Positions 25,149 to 33,049 of a stretch of 64,000 bases of DNA are shown here, one piece after another. Origin of the DNA: JBFAPK01 sp040676675 (GTDB lineage: Bacteria; Actinomycetota; Actinomycetes; Mycobacteriales; Micromonosporaceae). How positions within the stretch are numbered: the stretch's first letter is position 1; each line of letters starts with the position of its first letter. The position numbers and the translations under genes were made by a program. The DNA lies in NCBI RefSeq assembly GCF_040676675.1, contig NZ_JBFAPK010000014.1, forward strand, positions 62,001-126,000, written 5' to 3'. The notes beneath the pieces were generated by a model. It made no database searches and was not told where the DNA came from. It saw nothing but the letters and a program-made list of their open reading frames with translations.

Positions 25149-25284
25149 TCACGCCCCTCCGGCCGCGCCGGCGACCGCGGCGGTCACCTCCACCTCCAGC
25201 CGCGTCCCGGCGAGAAACAGGCAGCTGACCTGCGCCGTCGTGCTCGCCGGCGACGCCGGCGGGGTTGTCGAGGGTGTGGCGCAT
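25149..25284 (-). pseudogene. RidA-family remnant with internal deletion
   Basis: The start codes for MRHTLDNPAGVAG, typical of actinobacterial RidA (enamine/imine deaminase) N-termini. In another frame the end reads ASTTAQVSCLFLAGTRLEVE and VTAAVAG, the usual RidA C-terminus. About 80-90 central residues are missing and the two parts are out of frame. The junction has a short shared CCGGC. The remaining 136 bp cannot encode an active trimeric enzyme. Confidence 0.65.
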
Positions 25285-25438
25285 GCGCACTCCCCGTCGG
25301 CACGGGAGACGGAATCGGTACCGGCGGGCACCCGGTCGGCGCCGGCACCGTCGTCCGCGAAGGGCCGGTGCGGGCAGCGCGCGCCCGGCGCCCGGCCGGC
25401 GGGGACGAGGACCCCGCCCCGCCCGCCCGTCCGGTGCG

Positions 25439-26767
25439 TCAGGCCACGGCCTCGCTCGCCCGGCGCGGCCGGGCCACCGCCTGGTAGAGCGCGCCGAGCT
25501 GCTGTGCGGTACGGGTCCAGGAGTAGCGCTGCCGGATCCGGTCCAGCCCGGCGGTGCCGTACGTCATCCGGCGCACCCGGTCGCCGAGCAGCCGGCGCAG
25601 GGCGGTGCCGAGCGCACGGGGGTCGCGCGGCGGCACGAGGTCCCCGGTCAGCCCGTCGACCACGCTGTCGGCCAGCCCGCCCACCCCGCTGGCCACCACG
25701 GGCACCCCGCAGGCCATCGCCTCCAGCGGGGTCAACCCGAACGGCTCGTACCAGGGCGCGGCGACCACCACGTCCGCCGAGCGGTACCAGGCCGCCAGCT
25801 CCTCCCGCGGCACCGCACCGACCAACCGGAACCGGTCCGCCACGCCGCAGGACTCGGCCAGCCCGCGCAGCCGGTTCGCGAAGGGGTCGGCGGGCAACGC
25901 CGGGCCGGGCGGGGCGCCCACCACCACGCACTCGGCGTCCGGTACGCCGCGCATCGCCCGGATCACGTCCTGGAAGCCCTTGCGCTCCACCAGCCGCCCC
26001 ACCGACAGCACCCGCGGCCGGCCCCGGTCCCGCGCGACCGCCGGACCTTCCGGGTGGAAGATCCGCTGGTCCACGCCCGGCGGGACGAGGGTGATGCGGG
26101 TGCGGGCGACGCCCAGCCGGATCAGCTCCCGCACCTCGTCCTGGCACTGCGCGACCACCCGGTCCACGGCCTGTCCCAGGATCCGCTCGAACCCCACCCG
26201 GCGGGGCGGGCCGCTGTCCGCGCCGCCCTGGTGCCGTCGCTTGACCGCGCCGAGACCGTGGTAGGTCTGCACCACCGGCACCCCCAACTGCCGGCCCGCC
26301 GTCAACCCCGCGAGTCCGCTCATCCAGTGGTGGGCGTGTACCACGTCCGGCCGCCACAGCTCGTCGCGCCAGTGCCGCGTCAGCCAACGGCCGAACTCGC
26401 CCACGTGCGGCAGCAGCCCGTCCCGGGCCACCGGTTCGGCCGGGCCCGCCGGTACGCGCACCACGGTGAGCCCGTCGCGCACCGGTACCGCCAGCGGCCC
26501 GGACGGATCGTCCCGGCGCGTGTAGACCCGTACGTCATGACCCGCGTTCGCCAGCGCGGTCGACACCTCGGCCACGTGCACGCTCTGCCCGCCCACCGGT
26601 CCACCGACGCCCCCTGGCCCCCCGGGTGGCGCGGCTGTCCCGGCTGTCCCGGCTGTCCCGGCCCCGGCCCGCGCCGCTGCCCCGGTCCGCTCCGGCGCGC
26701 CGACCTGCTCGTATGCCCCGGCCTGCTCGTATCCTCCGGCCTGGTCCGAGACGATGGCTATCCGCAC
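25439..26767 (-). CDS. GT4 glycosyltransferase (MshA-like)
   Basis: This 442-aa GT-B enzyme transfers a sugar from a nucleotide donor. It has the N-terminal GGQSVHVAEVSTALANAGHDV, VVHAHHWMSGL, VPPGVDQRIFHP, LSVGRLVERKGF and the retaining-site APWYEPFGLTPLEAMACGVP. An Ala/Gly/Thr/Gln-rich insert of about 45 residues follows the first strand (MRIAIVSDQ), made of short repeats such as TAGTAGTA. GTG 26767 has GGGAGGGGGAG upstream. The closest known enzymes are MshA-type and sucrose-phosphate synthase-like transferases. The acceptor is unknown. Confidence 0.88.
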   Translation of the reverse strand: MRIAIVSDQAGGYEQAGAYEQVGAPERTGAAARAGAGTAGTAGTAAPPGGPGGVGGPVGGQSVHVAEVSTALANAGHDVRVYTRRDDPSGPLAVPVRDGLTVVRVPAGPAEPVARDGLLPHVGEFGRWLTRHWRDELWRPDVVHAHHWMSGLAGLTAGRQLGVPVVQTYHGLGAVKRRHQGGADSGPPRRVGFERILGQAVDRVVAQCQDEVRELIRLGVARTRITLVPPGVDQRIFHPEGPAVARDRGRPRVLSVGRLVERKGFQDVIRAMRGVPDAECVVVGAPPGPALPADPFANRLRGLAESCGVADRFRLVGAVPREELAAWYRSADVVVAAPWYEPFGLTPLEAMACGVPVVASGVGGLADSVVDGLTGDLVPPRDPRALGTALRRLLGDRVRRMTYGTAGLDRIRQRYSWTRTAQQLGALYQAVARPRRASEAVA

Positions 26768-27137
26768 GGCTCCCCCTCCCGTAGTCGATCCCGATCGGCA
26801 CGAAGACCCGTTCTGTGCCGGCTCCGGCCCGTCCTGGGCCGACCGGGCGCGAAGCGGGCGGCCAGCGGGTTTCGGCACGTCGGGTCGGTTCCGAGCACAC
26901 CCATGGCGGCGCTCCTACCCCCGGCCGGGACGCCTAACCACGATGTGGCCAACTTCCCAGCGCTGTCCCAGGCGGATACGCGGGCAACCGGTACCGCGAT
27001 CGGTCGGTGGGCGTCCCGTACCCCGCAGACCGCGCCGATGACCTGAGCGGACGAGGTATCACCGCCGGTGGAGCGGGTAGCCGCACGGGGTCAACCCGGA
27101 GTCGATCCGGTACGGCGGCAAGGGGAGGAACGCCGAG
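26768..27137. other. Divergent intergenic region with possible stress promoter
   Basis: No gene is seen in these 370 bp. Upstream of the rightward envelope operon, GTAT (27056-27059) and GGGTAG (27075-27080) are 15 nt apart. This resembles the streptomycete sigma-B/F pattern GTTT-N(14-16)-GGGTAT and would suit the stress-type genes that follow. The match is partial. Confidence 0.35.
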
Positions 27138-27785
27138 ATGACGCAACAGGAGAGCCGTTCCGGCCAGCAGTCGGCGGCCGGCGAGGCCCGGGAACAGGTC
27201 TCCGCCACGAGCCATCGCGCCGCGCAGGTCGGCGGGGGCGTGGCACAGGGGGCCATGGCACAGGGCCGGCAGACCGCGGCCGAGGGGGCACAGCAGGCTC
27301 GCAACCTGCTCGGACAGGCGAGTTCGCAGGTCCAGCAGCAGGCCGGCATGCGACAGAAGGAGGCCGCGCAGCGGCTGCGCACGCTCGGCGACCAGTTGCA
27401 GTCCATGTCCGGCCAGGCCGGTCCCGGTATGGCGGAGGACCTGGTCCGGCAGGCGTCGGACCGGGCGCACCGGGTCGCCGAGTGGTTGGAACACCGTGAA
27501 CCGGGCGCGGTGGTCGAGGAGGTGCGCGACTACGCGCGCCGGCATCCCGGGCTGTTCCTGGCCGGCGCCGCGTTGGCCGGCGTGATCGCGGGCCGGCTCA
27601 CCCGGAACCTCGCCGGCGGCGGTGGCGACGGTCAGCCGGCGGAACAGGGCGGTCAGCCGGCGGGACGGGGCGGTCCGCAGTTCGGTATGGCGTCGATGGA
27701 GCAGGAGGCGCCGCGGCCGGACGGGCATTCCGGCCAGCCCGGCACCGGGACGCCGGACGCCGAGCGACGGGAGGTGGGTCCGTGA
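27138..27785 (+). CDS. Gln/Ala-rich envelope-associated protein (YqjD/ElaB-like)
   Basis: This 215-aa protein has a long amphipathic, Gln/Ala-rich, coiled-coil-prone region (about 1-120), then a single membrane segment in DYARRHPGLFLAGAALAGV near 145-160, and a disordered Gly/Gln-rich tail. The RRHPGLFLAGA signature is shared by ElaB/YqjD-like proteins. GGGGAGGA precedes the ATG, and the stop overlaps the next start as GTGA. It is the first gene of a three-gene unit. Confidence 0.8.
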   Translation: MTQQESRSGQQSAAGEAREQVSATSHRAAQVGGGVAQGAMAQGRQTAAEGAQQARNLLGQASSQVQQQAGMRQKEAAQRLRTLGDQLQSMSGQAGPGMAEDLVRQASDRAHRVAEWLEHREPGAVVEEVRDYARRHPGLFLAGAALAGVIAGRLTRNLAGGGGDGQPAEQGGQPAGRGGPQFGMASMEQEAPRPDGHSGQPGTGTPDAERREVGP

Positions 27786-28189
27786 GCACGACGTCACCGC
27801 GCCGGGTCGAGCCCGACTCCGCCCAGGCCTCGATCGGGGATCTGCTCGCCGGGATTACCCAGGACATGTCCACACTGGTGCGCCAAGAGGTGCAGCTCGC
27901 CAAGGCGGAGCTGCGGCAGGAAGTCAAGATGGCCGGCCAGTCGGCCGGGATGTTCGGCGCCGCCGGCTTCGCCGGCTACATGGTGCTGCTCTTCCTCTCC
28001 TTCGCCTTCTGGTGGGGCCTGTCGAACGTGCTGGACGAGGGTGTGTCCGCGCTGATCGTCGGCGTGGTCTGGGCGGTGATCGGCGGGCTTCTCTTCGTGA
28101 TGGCCCGGCGACGCATGCGTCAGGTACGGCGCCTGCCGCAGACGACCGAGACCGTGCGGGAGTTCCCGGGCACGTTCCGGGGCCGCTGA
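27782..28189 (+). CDS. Phage-holin superfamily membrane protein (DUF1469/YqjE-like)
   Basis: This 135-aa protein has an N-terminal amphipathic helix (LVRQEVQLAKAELRQEV) followed by two membrane helices (about 55-80 and 87-108). This is the DUF1469 layout, also called Phage_holin_3_6. It is a host envelope protein, not evidence for a prophage. Its GTG overlaps the upstream stop, and the third operon gene follows after 17 bp. Confidence 0.85.
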   Translation: MSTTSPRRVEPDSAQASIGDLLAGITQDMSTLVRQEVQLAKAELRQEVKMAGQSAGMFGAAGFAGYMVLLFLSFAFWWGLSNVLDEGVSALIVGVVWAVIGGLLFVMARRRMRQVRRLPQTTETVREFPGTFRGR

Positions 28190-28206
28190 GCGGAAGGGAG
28201 GGTGAC

Positions 28207-28863
28207 ATGAGCATGGATCCGGAGCAGATCCGACAGGAGATCGAGAGCACCCGGGGCGACCTGCGCAGCGACGTGGACGCGCTCACGTACAAGGTGAACC
28301 CCAAGCGGGTCGCCGGCGAGCGGGTGGAGCGGGCGCGCGGCATGTTCGGGGCCGTACGCGAGAAGGTCATGGGTACGGCGTCCCAGACCCGCGAGGCCGG
28401 CGCCGGCAGGGCGTCGGGCGCCGCGCAGCAGGCCTCGTCGGCGGCGCACCAGGTCCGCGACCGGGCGTCGTCCGCGGCCCACCAGGTCCGCGAGACGGCC
28501 GGTACGCTCGGGCAGCGGCAGCGGGAGCAGACCCAGGGCAGCCCGCTGGCGGCCGGGCTCATCGCGTTCGGCCTCGGTGTGCTCGTCTCGTCGCTGCTCC
28601 CGCCGAGCGGGCAGGAGCGGCAGGTGGCAGGCCGGGTCCGGGAACGGGCCAGCGACTACGCCGGCCCGCTGAAGGAACAGGCGGTCGGCGTGACCCAGCA
28701 GGTTCGGGACAACCTGCGGGAGCCGGCCCAGCAGGCGATGGAGTCGGTCCGGTCGCGTGCCACGCAGGGCGCCTCGGCGGTACAGGAGCAGGGCCGCTCG
28801 GCGGCGCAGGACATCCAGGGCCAGGTGCGGGAGTCGAAGGAGAACGTCCAGCAGCGGCGTTGA
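28207..28863 (+). CDS. DUF3618 membrane-associated protein
   Basis: This 218-aa protein begins with the DUF3618 signature MDPEQIRQEIESTRGDLRSD and VDALTYKVNPKRVA. A Gln/Ala/Ser-rich segment with repeated AAHQVRDRASS / AAHQVRETAG follows. One membrane helix (LAAGLIAFGLGVLVSSLLP, about 117-135) leads to a second Gln-rich coiled region. The three genes 27138-28863 form the familiar actinobacterial set of YqjD-like, DUF1469 and DUF3618 proteins, thought to act in envelope stress. Confidence 0.85.
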   Translation: MSMDPEQIRQEIESTRGDLRSDVDALTYKVNPKRVAGERVERARGMFGAVREKVMGTASQTREAGAGRASGAAQQASSAAHQVRDRASSAAHQVRETAGTLGQRQREQTQGSPLAAGLIAFGLGVLVSSLLPPSGQERQVAGRVRERASDYAGPLKEQAVGVTQQVRDNLREPAQQAMESVRSRATQGASAVQEQGRSAAQDIQGQVRESKENVQQRR

Positions 28864-28918
28864 CCCGTGGCGGCGCGCCGACCCGCGCTGACCCGTCGCC
28901 GGGCGTACCGGTGGCGGG

Positions 28919-29881
28919 TCAGCGGCGCAGGTAGAGCCGGACGGTGGTGGCGCCGGGCCGGGTGTGCACCCGGACCAGGTCGCAGAGCTGGTTAACGATT
29001 ACCAACCCCCGCCCGCCGGTCGCCGCGGTCCCGGCGGGCGGGATCCGGCCGGCGAGCGGGTCCGTGAGGTGGCCACCGTCGCTGACCTGGCAGACCAGGT
29101 GCTCCTCGTCGGTCCAGAGGGTGACCGAACCGGTGCCGCCCGCGTGCTCGACGGTGTTGGCGGCCAGCTCGCCCACGGCCAGGACCAGGTCCTCGACCCG
29201 GTCGTCGGGCAGCCCGGCCGTCGTGGCGTACCGGGCGACGGCGTGCCGCAGGGCCGACAGCCCGTCGAACGTCACGGGCAGCGTCGGCGCGTGCCCGGGC
29301 GGCGGTGGCAGCGGCCGGTTGAAGTCGGCGGCCACCGCGAGCGGATCGCCGTAGCGCGGGGAGGCCCAGCGGCGCGCGCCCATGGCGAGCGTCGGATGGG
29401 TCCGGTACGCGTCGTCGATCGCCCGCTGGTCGAGGTCGGCGAGGTCGTACGGGCAGAGGATCTCCGCGTTCCGCCCGGCGAACGCGGCGTTGATCAGGGC
29501 CTCGTGCTGGGCGCAGGCGGGGTACTCCAGCTCGCTGCGGCCGGGCCAGATCGGCTCGCCGATGATCCGGGGGCGCCGGCCCGGATGCGCCCGGGCGAAG
29601 GCGAGCAGCACGCCCGGGATGATCCGTCCCGGGTTGCGGCCGGCCACGGTCATGTCGTCCAGCCGTACCCGGGAGGCGTCGTCGCCCAGCGCCGCCCGGA
29701 TCGCCGCGAGGTTCGCCCCCGGCACGGCGACCAGGACCGGATCGCCGGCGTCGAGTCCGGCGCGGATGAAGGGAAGCGTGCCGGCCAGGTATTCGTCGAT
29801 GCCGCGGTAGAGCAGCGCCGGATGGTCGAAGTGTTGCGCGTCCGGGTTCGAGAACCGGTTCTCCGCAGTGTGTGGAATCAC
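28919..29881 (-). CDS. MEDS-domain anti-sigma regulatory ATPase
   Basis: This 320-aa protein pairs an N-terminal MEDS sensory domain (HPALLYRGIDEYLAGTLPFI, then EPIWPGRS and HEALINAAF) with a C-terminal RsbW-like HATPase domain (LVLAVGELAANTVEHAGGTG; G box ATGGRGLVIVNQL). It would act as a serine kinase/anti-sigma switch responding to a signal bound by MEDS. GTG 29881 overlaps the stop of the STAS gene (GTGA), so the two are made together. No cognate sigma factor is adjacent. Confidence 0.85.
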   Translation of the reverse strand: MIPHTAENRFSNPDAQHFDHPALLYRGIDEYLAGTLPFIRAGLDAGDPVLVAVPGANLAAIRAALGDDASRVRLDDMTVAGRNPGRIIPGVLLAFARAHPGRRPRIIGEPIWPGRSELEYPACAQHEALINAAFAGRNAEILCPYDLADLDQRAIDDAYRTHPTLAMGARRWASPRYGDPLAVAADFNRPLPPPPGHAPTLPVTFDGLSALRHAVARYATTAGLPDDRVEDLVLAVGELAANTVEHAGGTGSVTLWTDEEHLVCQVSDGGHLTDPLAGRIPPAGTAATGGRGLVIVNQLCDLVRVHTRPGATTVRLYLRR

Positions 29882-30744
29882 CGCGCGGTACCGATCCGCA
29901 GCGACAGCGCCGGCACCCGCCCGACGTCGAGGAGGTCGAGCAGCCGCGCCAGCCGGGGCGAGCAGACCAGGGTGGTCGGTCGGTCGCCGCGGGCCACCGC
30001 CACGTCCACGAGCGAGGACATCGCGTACGCGTCGGCGAAGCGCAGCCCGGTGGCGTCGATCACGCAGCGTCCCGGCATCGGGACCACGGCCGAGAGCACG
30101 CTCGACAGCGCGGCCCGGTTGCTCAGGTCGGCCTCGCCGTCCACGGCGAGGCCGGTCGGGGCCACGGTCAGCACGCAGCGCAGACCCGACACCGGCGTCT
30201 GGGTGGCCGGGCGGAGGCTGGCCGGATGTGCCGCCACCAGCTCCTGCCAGGCGGTGCTGGCGAACTGCCGCGGGTCGTAGTGGCACACGCCCAGCGCCCG
30301 CCCGCCCACGAACAGCAGGTTGGCCCGGGTCTCGTAGTCGGCCAACAGCCGGCCGTCCACGCCGTGGGCGGCCGCCCAGGTGAGATCTCCGCTGATCCGC
30401 AGCCCCGGATAGCCCTCCCGCTCCGCCAGGTCGATCTCGGCGGCGAGGGTACGTAGCGTGCGTTCCGGGTCGAACCGTCCGTCGGGGAAGTAGATGTCGG
30501 CGGCGTCCGAGACCACCAGCTGCCCGTGGGCCAGGGCGTCGGGCGCACCGGGAAGCTTCGCCCGGAGCGCGTCGACCAGGGCCGACGGCGCGGGACGGCT
30601 CGTGGCGAGCAGAACCTTCTGCCCCTCGCGCAGGCCGGCGTCGGCGAACTCGTGGAGCATCGCCGGCTGGTCGGAGACCTCAGCGGTCGGTACGCAGACA
30701 TGGTCGCCGAGGGCGAGTCCGTGCCAGATCGCGCTGCCCCGCAT
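29878..30744 (-). CDS. MEDS-STAS protein, putative anti-sigma-factor antagonist
   Basis: This 288-aa protein has an N-terminal MEDS domain (WHGLALGDHVCVPTAEVSD) and a C-terminal STAS domain (about 190-288, VSGLRCVLTVAPTGLAVDGE). In the STAS loop, DATGLRFADAYAMSSLVDVA carries Ser/Tyr residues that could be the phosphorylation site. It would be the counterpart of the overlapping MEDS-ATPase in a partner-switching module. ATG 30744 lies about 10 nt from GGGAG. Confidence 0.85.
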   Translation of the reverse strand: MRGSAIWHGLALGDHVCVPTAEVSDQPAMLHEFADAGLREGQKVLLATSRPAPSALVDALRAKLPGAPDALAHGQLVVSDAADIYFPDGRFDPERTLRTLAAEIDLAEREGYPGLRISGDLTWAAAHGVDGRLLADYETRANLLFVGGRALGVCHYDPRQFASTAWQELVAAHPASLRPATQTPVSGLRCVLTVAPTGLAVDGEADLSNRAALSSVLSAVVPMPGRCVIDATGLRFADAYAMSSLVDVAVARGDRPTTLVCSPRLARLLDLLDVGRVPALSLRIGTAR

Positions 30745-30989
30745 CGAAACACCCGCTCCCGTCTGCGGCGGTCAGGGACATCCCCCGAAACGGTGGCCGG
30801 TCCCTCGTCCGTTCAGGCCCACCGACTCCACCCTACGCCCAGTGACGGCGGGTGCCCAGCACCCGAGCCCGCTTCGGGGGCGCGACCAGCCTCCATCGGC
30901 GGTTCGGTAACCTGCGGTACCCGGCTCCCGCGCCCGCGCACCACACCCACCCCCGGACGACGGAACCGGGTGGAGGAGGAGCCGCAGCA

Positions 30990-32204
30990 GTGTCCGGACG
31001 CATCGTCGACGCCCGCGTGATCGTCACCTCGCCGGGTCGTAACTTCGTCACCCTGAAGCTGATCACCGAGGACGGGGTCAGCGGGGTCGGTGACGCCACC
31101 CTCAACGGCCGCGAGCTGGCCGTCGCCAGCTACCTGACCGATCACGTCCTGCCCACCCTGATCGGGCGTGACTCGGCCCGGATCGAGGACACCTGGCAGT
31201 ACCTCTACAAGGGTGCGTACTGGCGGCGCGGCCCGGTCACGATGAGCGCCATCGCCGCCGTGGACACCGCGCTCTGGGACATCAAGGGCAAGGTCGCCGG
31301 CCTGCCGGTCTACCAGCTGCTCGGTGGTCGCTCCCGCGAGGGCGTGACCGTGTACGGGCATGCCAACGCCGAGACCGTCGACGGGGTGCTGAGCGAGGTC
31401 GCCCGGTACCACGACCTCGGCTACCGGGCGGTACGGGTGCAGACCGGCGTCCCCGGCCTGGCGACCACGTACGGCGTGGGCAAGGACCGGATGTTCTACG
31501 AGCCGGCCGACGCCGCGATCCCGTCCGAGGCGGCCTGGTCGACGGAGCGCTACCTGAACCACGTACCGACCGTCTTCGCCCGGGTGCGTGACGAGTTCGG
31601 CCCGGAGCTGAAACTGCTGCACGACGTGCACCACCGGCTCACCCCGATCGAGGCGGCCCGGCTCGGTCGCAGCCTGGAGCCGTACGCGCTGACCTGGATG
31701 GAGGATCCGGTACCGGCCGAACTCCAGGAGGGCTTCCGGCTGATCCGCCAGCACACGACGACGCCGATCGCGGTCGGCGAGGTCTTCAACACCGTCTGGG
31801 ACTGCCAGCAGCTCATCTCCGAGCAGCTCATCGACTACGTCCGCGCGACCGTGGTGCACGCGGGCGGGATCACCCACCTGCGCCGCATCTTCGACCTGGC
31901 CGCGCTGCACCACGTCCGCAGCGGCTCGCACGGCGCCACCGACCTGTCGCCGGTCTGCATGGCGGCGGCCCTGCACCTGGACGTCGCCATCCCCAACTTC
32001 GGACTGCAGGAGTACATGCGGCACACCGAGGAGACCGACGCCGTCTTCCCGCACGGCTACCGCTTCGCCGACGGGTACCTGCACCCGTCCGAGGAGCCGG
32101 GGCTCGGGGTGGACATCGACGAGGAGTTGGCCGCGCAATACCCGTACCGGCCGGCGTCGCTGCCGGTGAACCGGCTCGAGGACGGCACCATGCACTCCTG
32201 GTGA
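30990..32204 (+). CDS. manD: D-mannonate dehydratase, enolase superfamily
   Basis: This 404-aa enzyme should convert D-mannonate to 2-keto-3-deoxygluconate in hexuronate breakdown. ManD landmarks are present: KGAYWRRGPVTMSAIAAVDT, VHHRLTPIEAARLGRSLEPY with the metal-ligand DxH just before it, WMEDPVPAE, VGEVFNTVWDCQQLI and SGSHGATDLSPVCMAAALH. The length is that of the family. GTG 30990 has GGAGGAGGAG upstream. It stands alone, with no KDG kinase or uronate isomerase nearby. A few ManD-like proteins have very low activity, so the substrate needs testing. Confidence 0.9.
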   Translation: MSGRIVDARVIVTSPGRNFVTLKLITEDGVSGVGDATLNGRELAVASYLTDHVLPTLIGRDSARIEDTWQYLYKGAYWRRGPVTMSAIAAVDTALWDIKGKVAGLPVYQLLGGRSREGVTVYGHANAETVDGVLSEVARYHDLGYRAVRVQTGVPGLATTYGVGKDRMFYEPADAAIPSEAAWSTERYLNHVPTVFARVRDEFGPELKLLHDVHHRLTPIEAARLGRSLEPYALTWMEDPVPAELQEGFRLIRQHTTTPIAVGEVFNTVWDCQQLISEQLIDYVRATVVHAGGITHLRRIFDLAALHHVRSGSHGATDLSPVCMAAALHLDVAIPNFGLQEYMRHTEETDAVFPHGYRFADGYLHPSEEPGLGVDIDEELAAQYPYRPASLPVNRLEDGTMHSW

Positions 32205-32215
32205 CCCCGCCGCCG

Positions 32216-32241
32216 CCCCGTCAGCCGCCACCCCGACGGGG
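32216..32241. terminator. Hairpin between convergent manD and DedA genes
   Basis: CCCCGTC (32216-32222) and GACGGGG (32235-32241) form a 7-bp stem with a 12-nt loop. The position between two convergent stops (32204 and 32258) suits a bidirectional terminator. Confidence 0.5.
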
Positions 32242-32257
32242 AGGCGCCAATCGGATC

Positions 32258-32962
32258 TCAGGCCGGTTCGGTCCCCGCCACGGCCTGCTCCGGTACCACG
32301 GCCGGCGCGGCGGCGGCCCCGCCGTCCGCCGTCCCGGTCTGCGCCGTCCCGGCCCCGGCGGCGGCCCGGCGGGCGCGGTGGCGCAGCCAGAGCGTGCTGC
32401 CCAGGCCGCAGCAGATCGCGACGGCCAGGGCCACCCAGGAGAGGTCCTTGAGCCAGCGCTCGGCCACCCGGCCGAGGGAGAAGAGCAGGTAGGTGGTGCC
32501 GAACGCCCAGACCAGGCCGCCGGCCGCGTTGGCGAGCAGGAACCTGCGGTACGGCACCCGCAGCGCGCCGGCGAGCGGGCCGGCCAGGATGCGCAGCAGC
32601 GCCACGAACCGGCCGAAGAAGACCGCCCAGACGCCCCAGCGGGCGAACATCTGCTCGGCGCGGGCCAGGTGCTCCGGGCCGAGGTGCCGGGGGAACCGGC
32701 GCCCGAGACGTTCCAGCAGGGCGCGCCCGCCGCGCCGGCCGACCGCGTACCCGATGGAGTCCCCGACGATCGCGCCGAGCGCCGCCGCGGTCGCCACCCA
32801 GAGCGGTTCGGTCACCCCGGTCGCGGCCAGCAGGGCCGAGCTGACCAGGACGATCTCGCCGGGCAGCGGGATGCCCATGCTCTCGACGCCGATCACCAGC
32901 CCGACGATCAGGTAGATGCTCACCGCGGGCAACGTCGCCAGCCAGGTCTCCACGTGGTGCAC
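32258..32962 (-). CDS. DedA-family membrane protein
   Basis: This 234-aa integral membrane protein of the DedA/SNARE-associated family has the signature GIPLPGEIVLVSSALLAATG and FFGRFVALLRILAGPLAGAL, with the conserved Arg/Gly loop. Four to five membrane helices are visible, followed by an Ala/Gly/Thr-rich cytosolic tail. DedA proteins are linked to lipid-carrier flipping and proton-dependent transport. GTG 32962 has GGGGAGG 6 nt upstream. Confidence 0.9.
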   Translation of the reverse strand: MHHVETWLATLPAVSIYLIVGLVIGVESMGIPLPGEIVLVSSALLAATGVTEPLWVATAAALGAIVGDSIGYAVGRRGGRALLERLGRRFPRHLGPEHLARAEQMFARWGVWAVFFGRFVALLRILAGPLAGALRVPYRRFLLANAAGGLVWAFGTTYLLFSLGRVAERWLKDLSWVALAVAICCGLGSTLWLRHRARRAAAGAGTAQTGTADGGAAAAPAVVPEQAVAGTEPA

Positions 32963-33049
32963 GCCAAGCCTCCCCGAAGTCCGGTAGCGAACCCTACCGG
33001 CCCCCGATGACACCCGGGGGTAAGGGGCGAACTCCCGTCGGCGTCCGGG

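Noticed and set aside
27782..28189. A prophage holin
   Set aside because: The phage-holin name of DUF1469 is historical. The neighbours are host envelope-stress genes and no phage genes are present.
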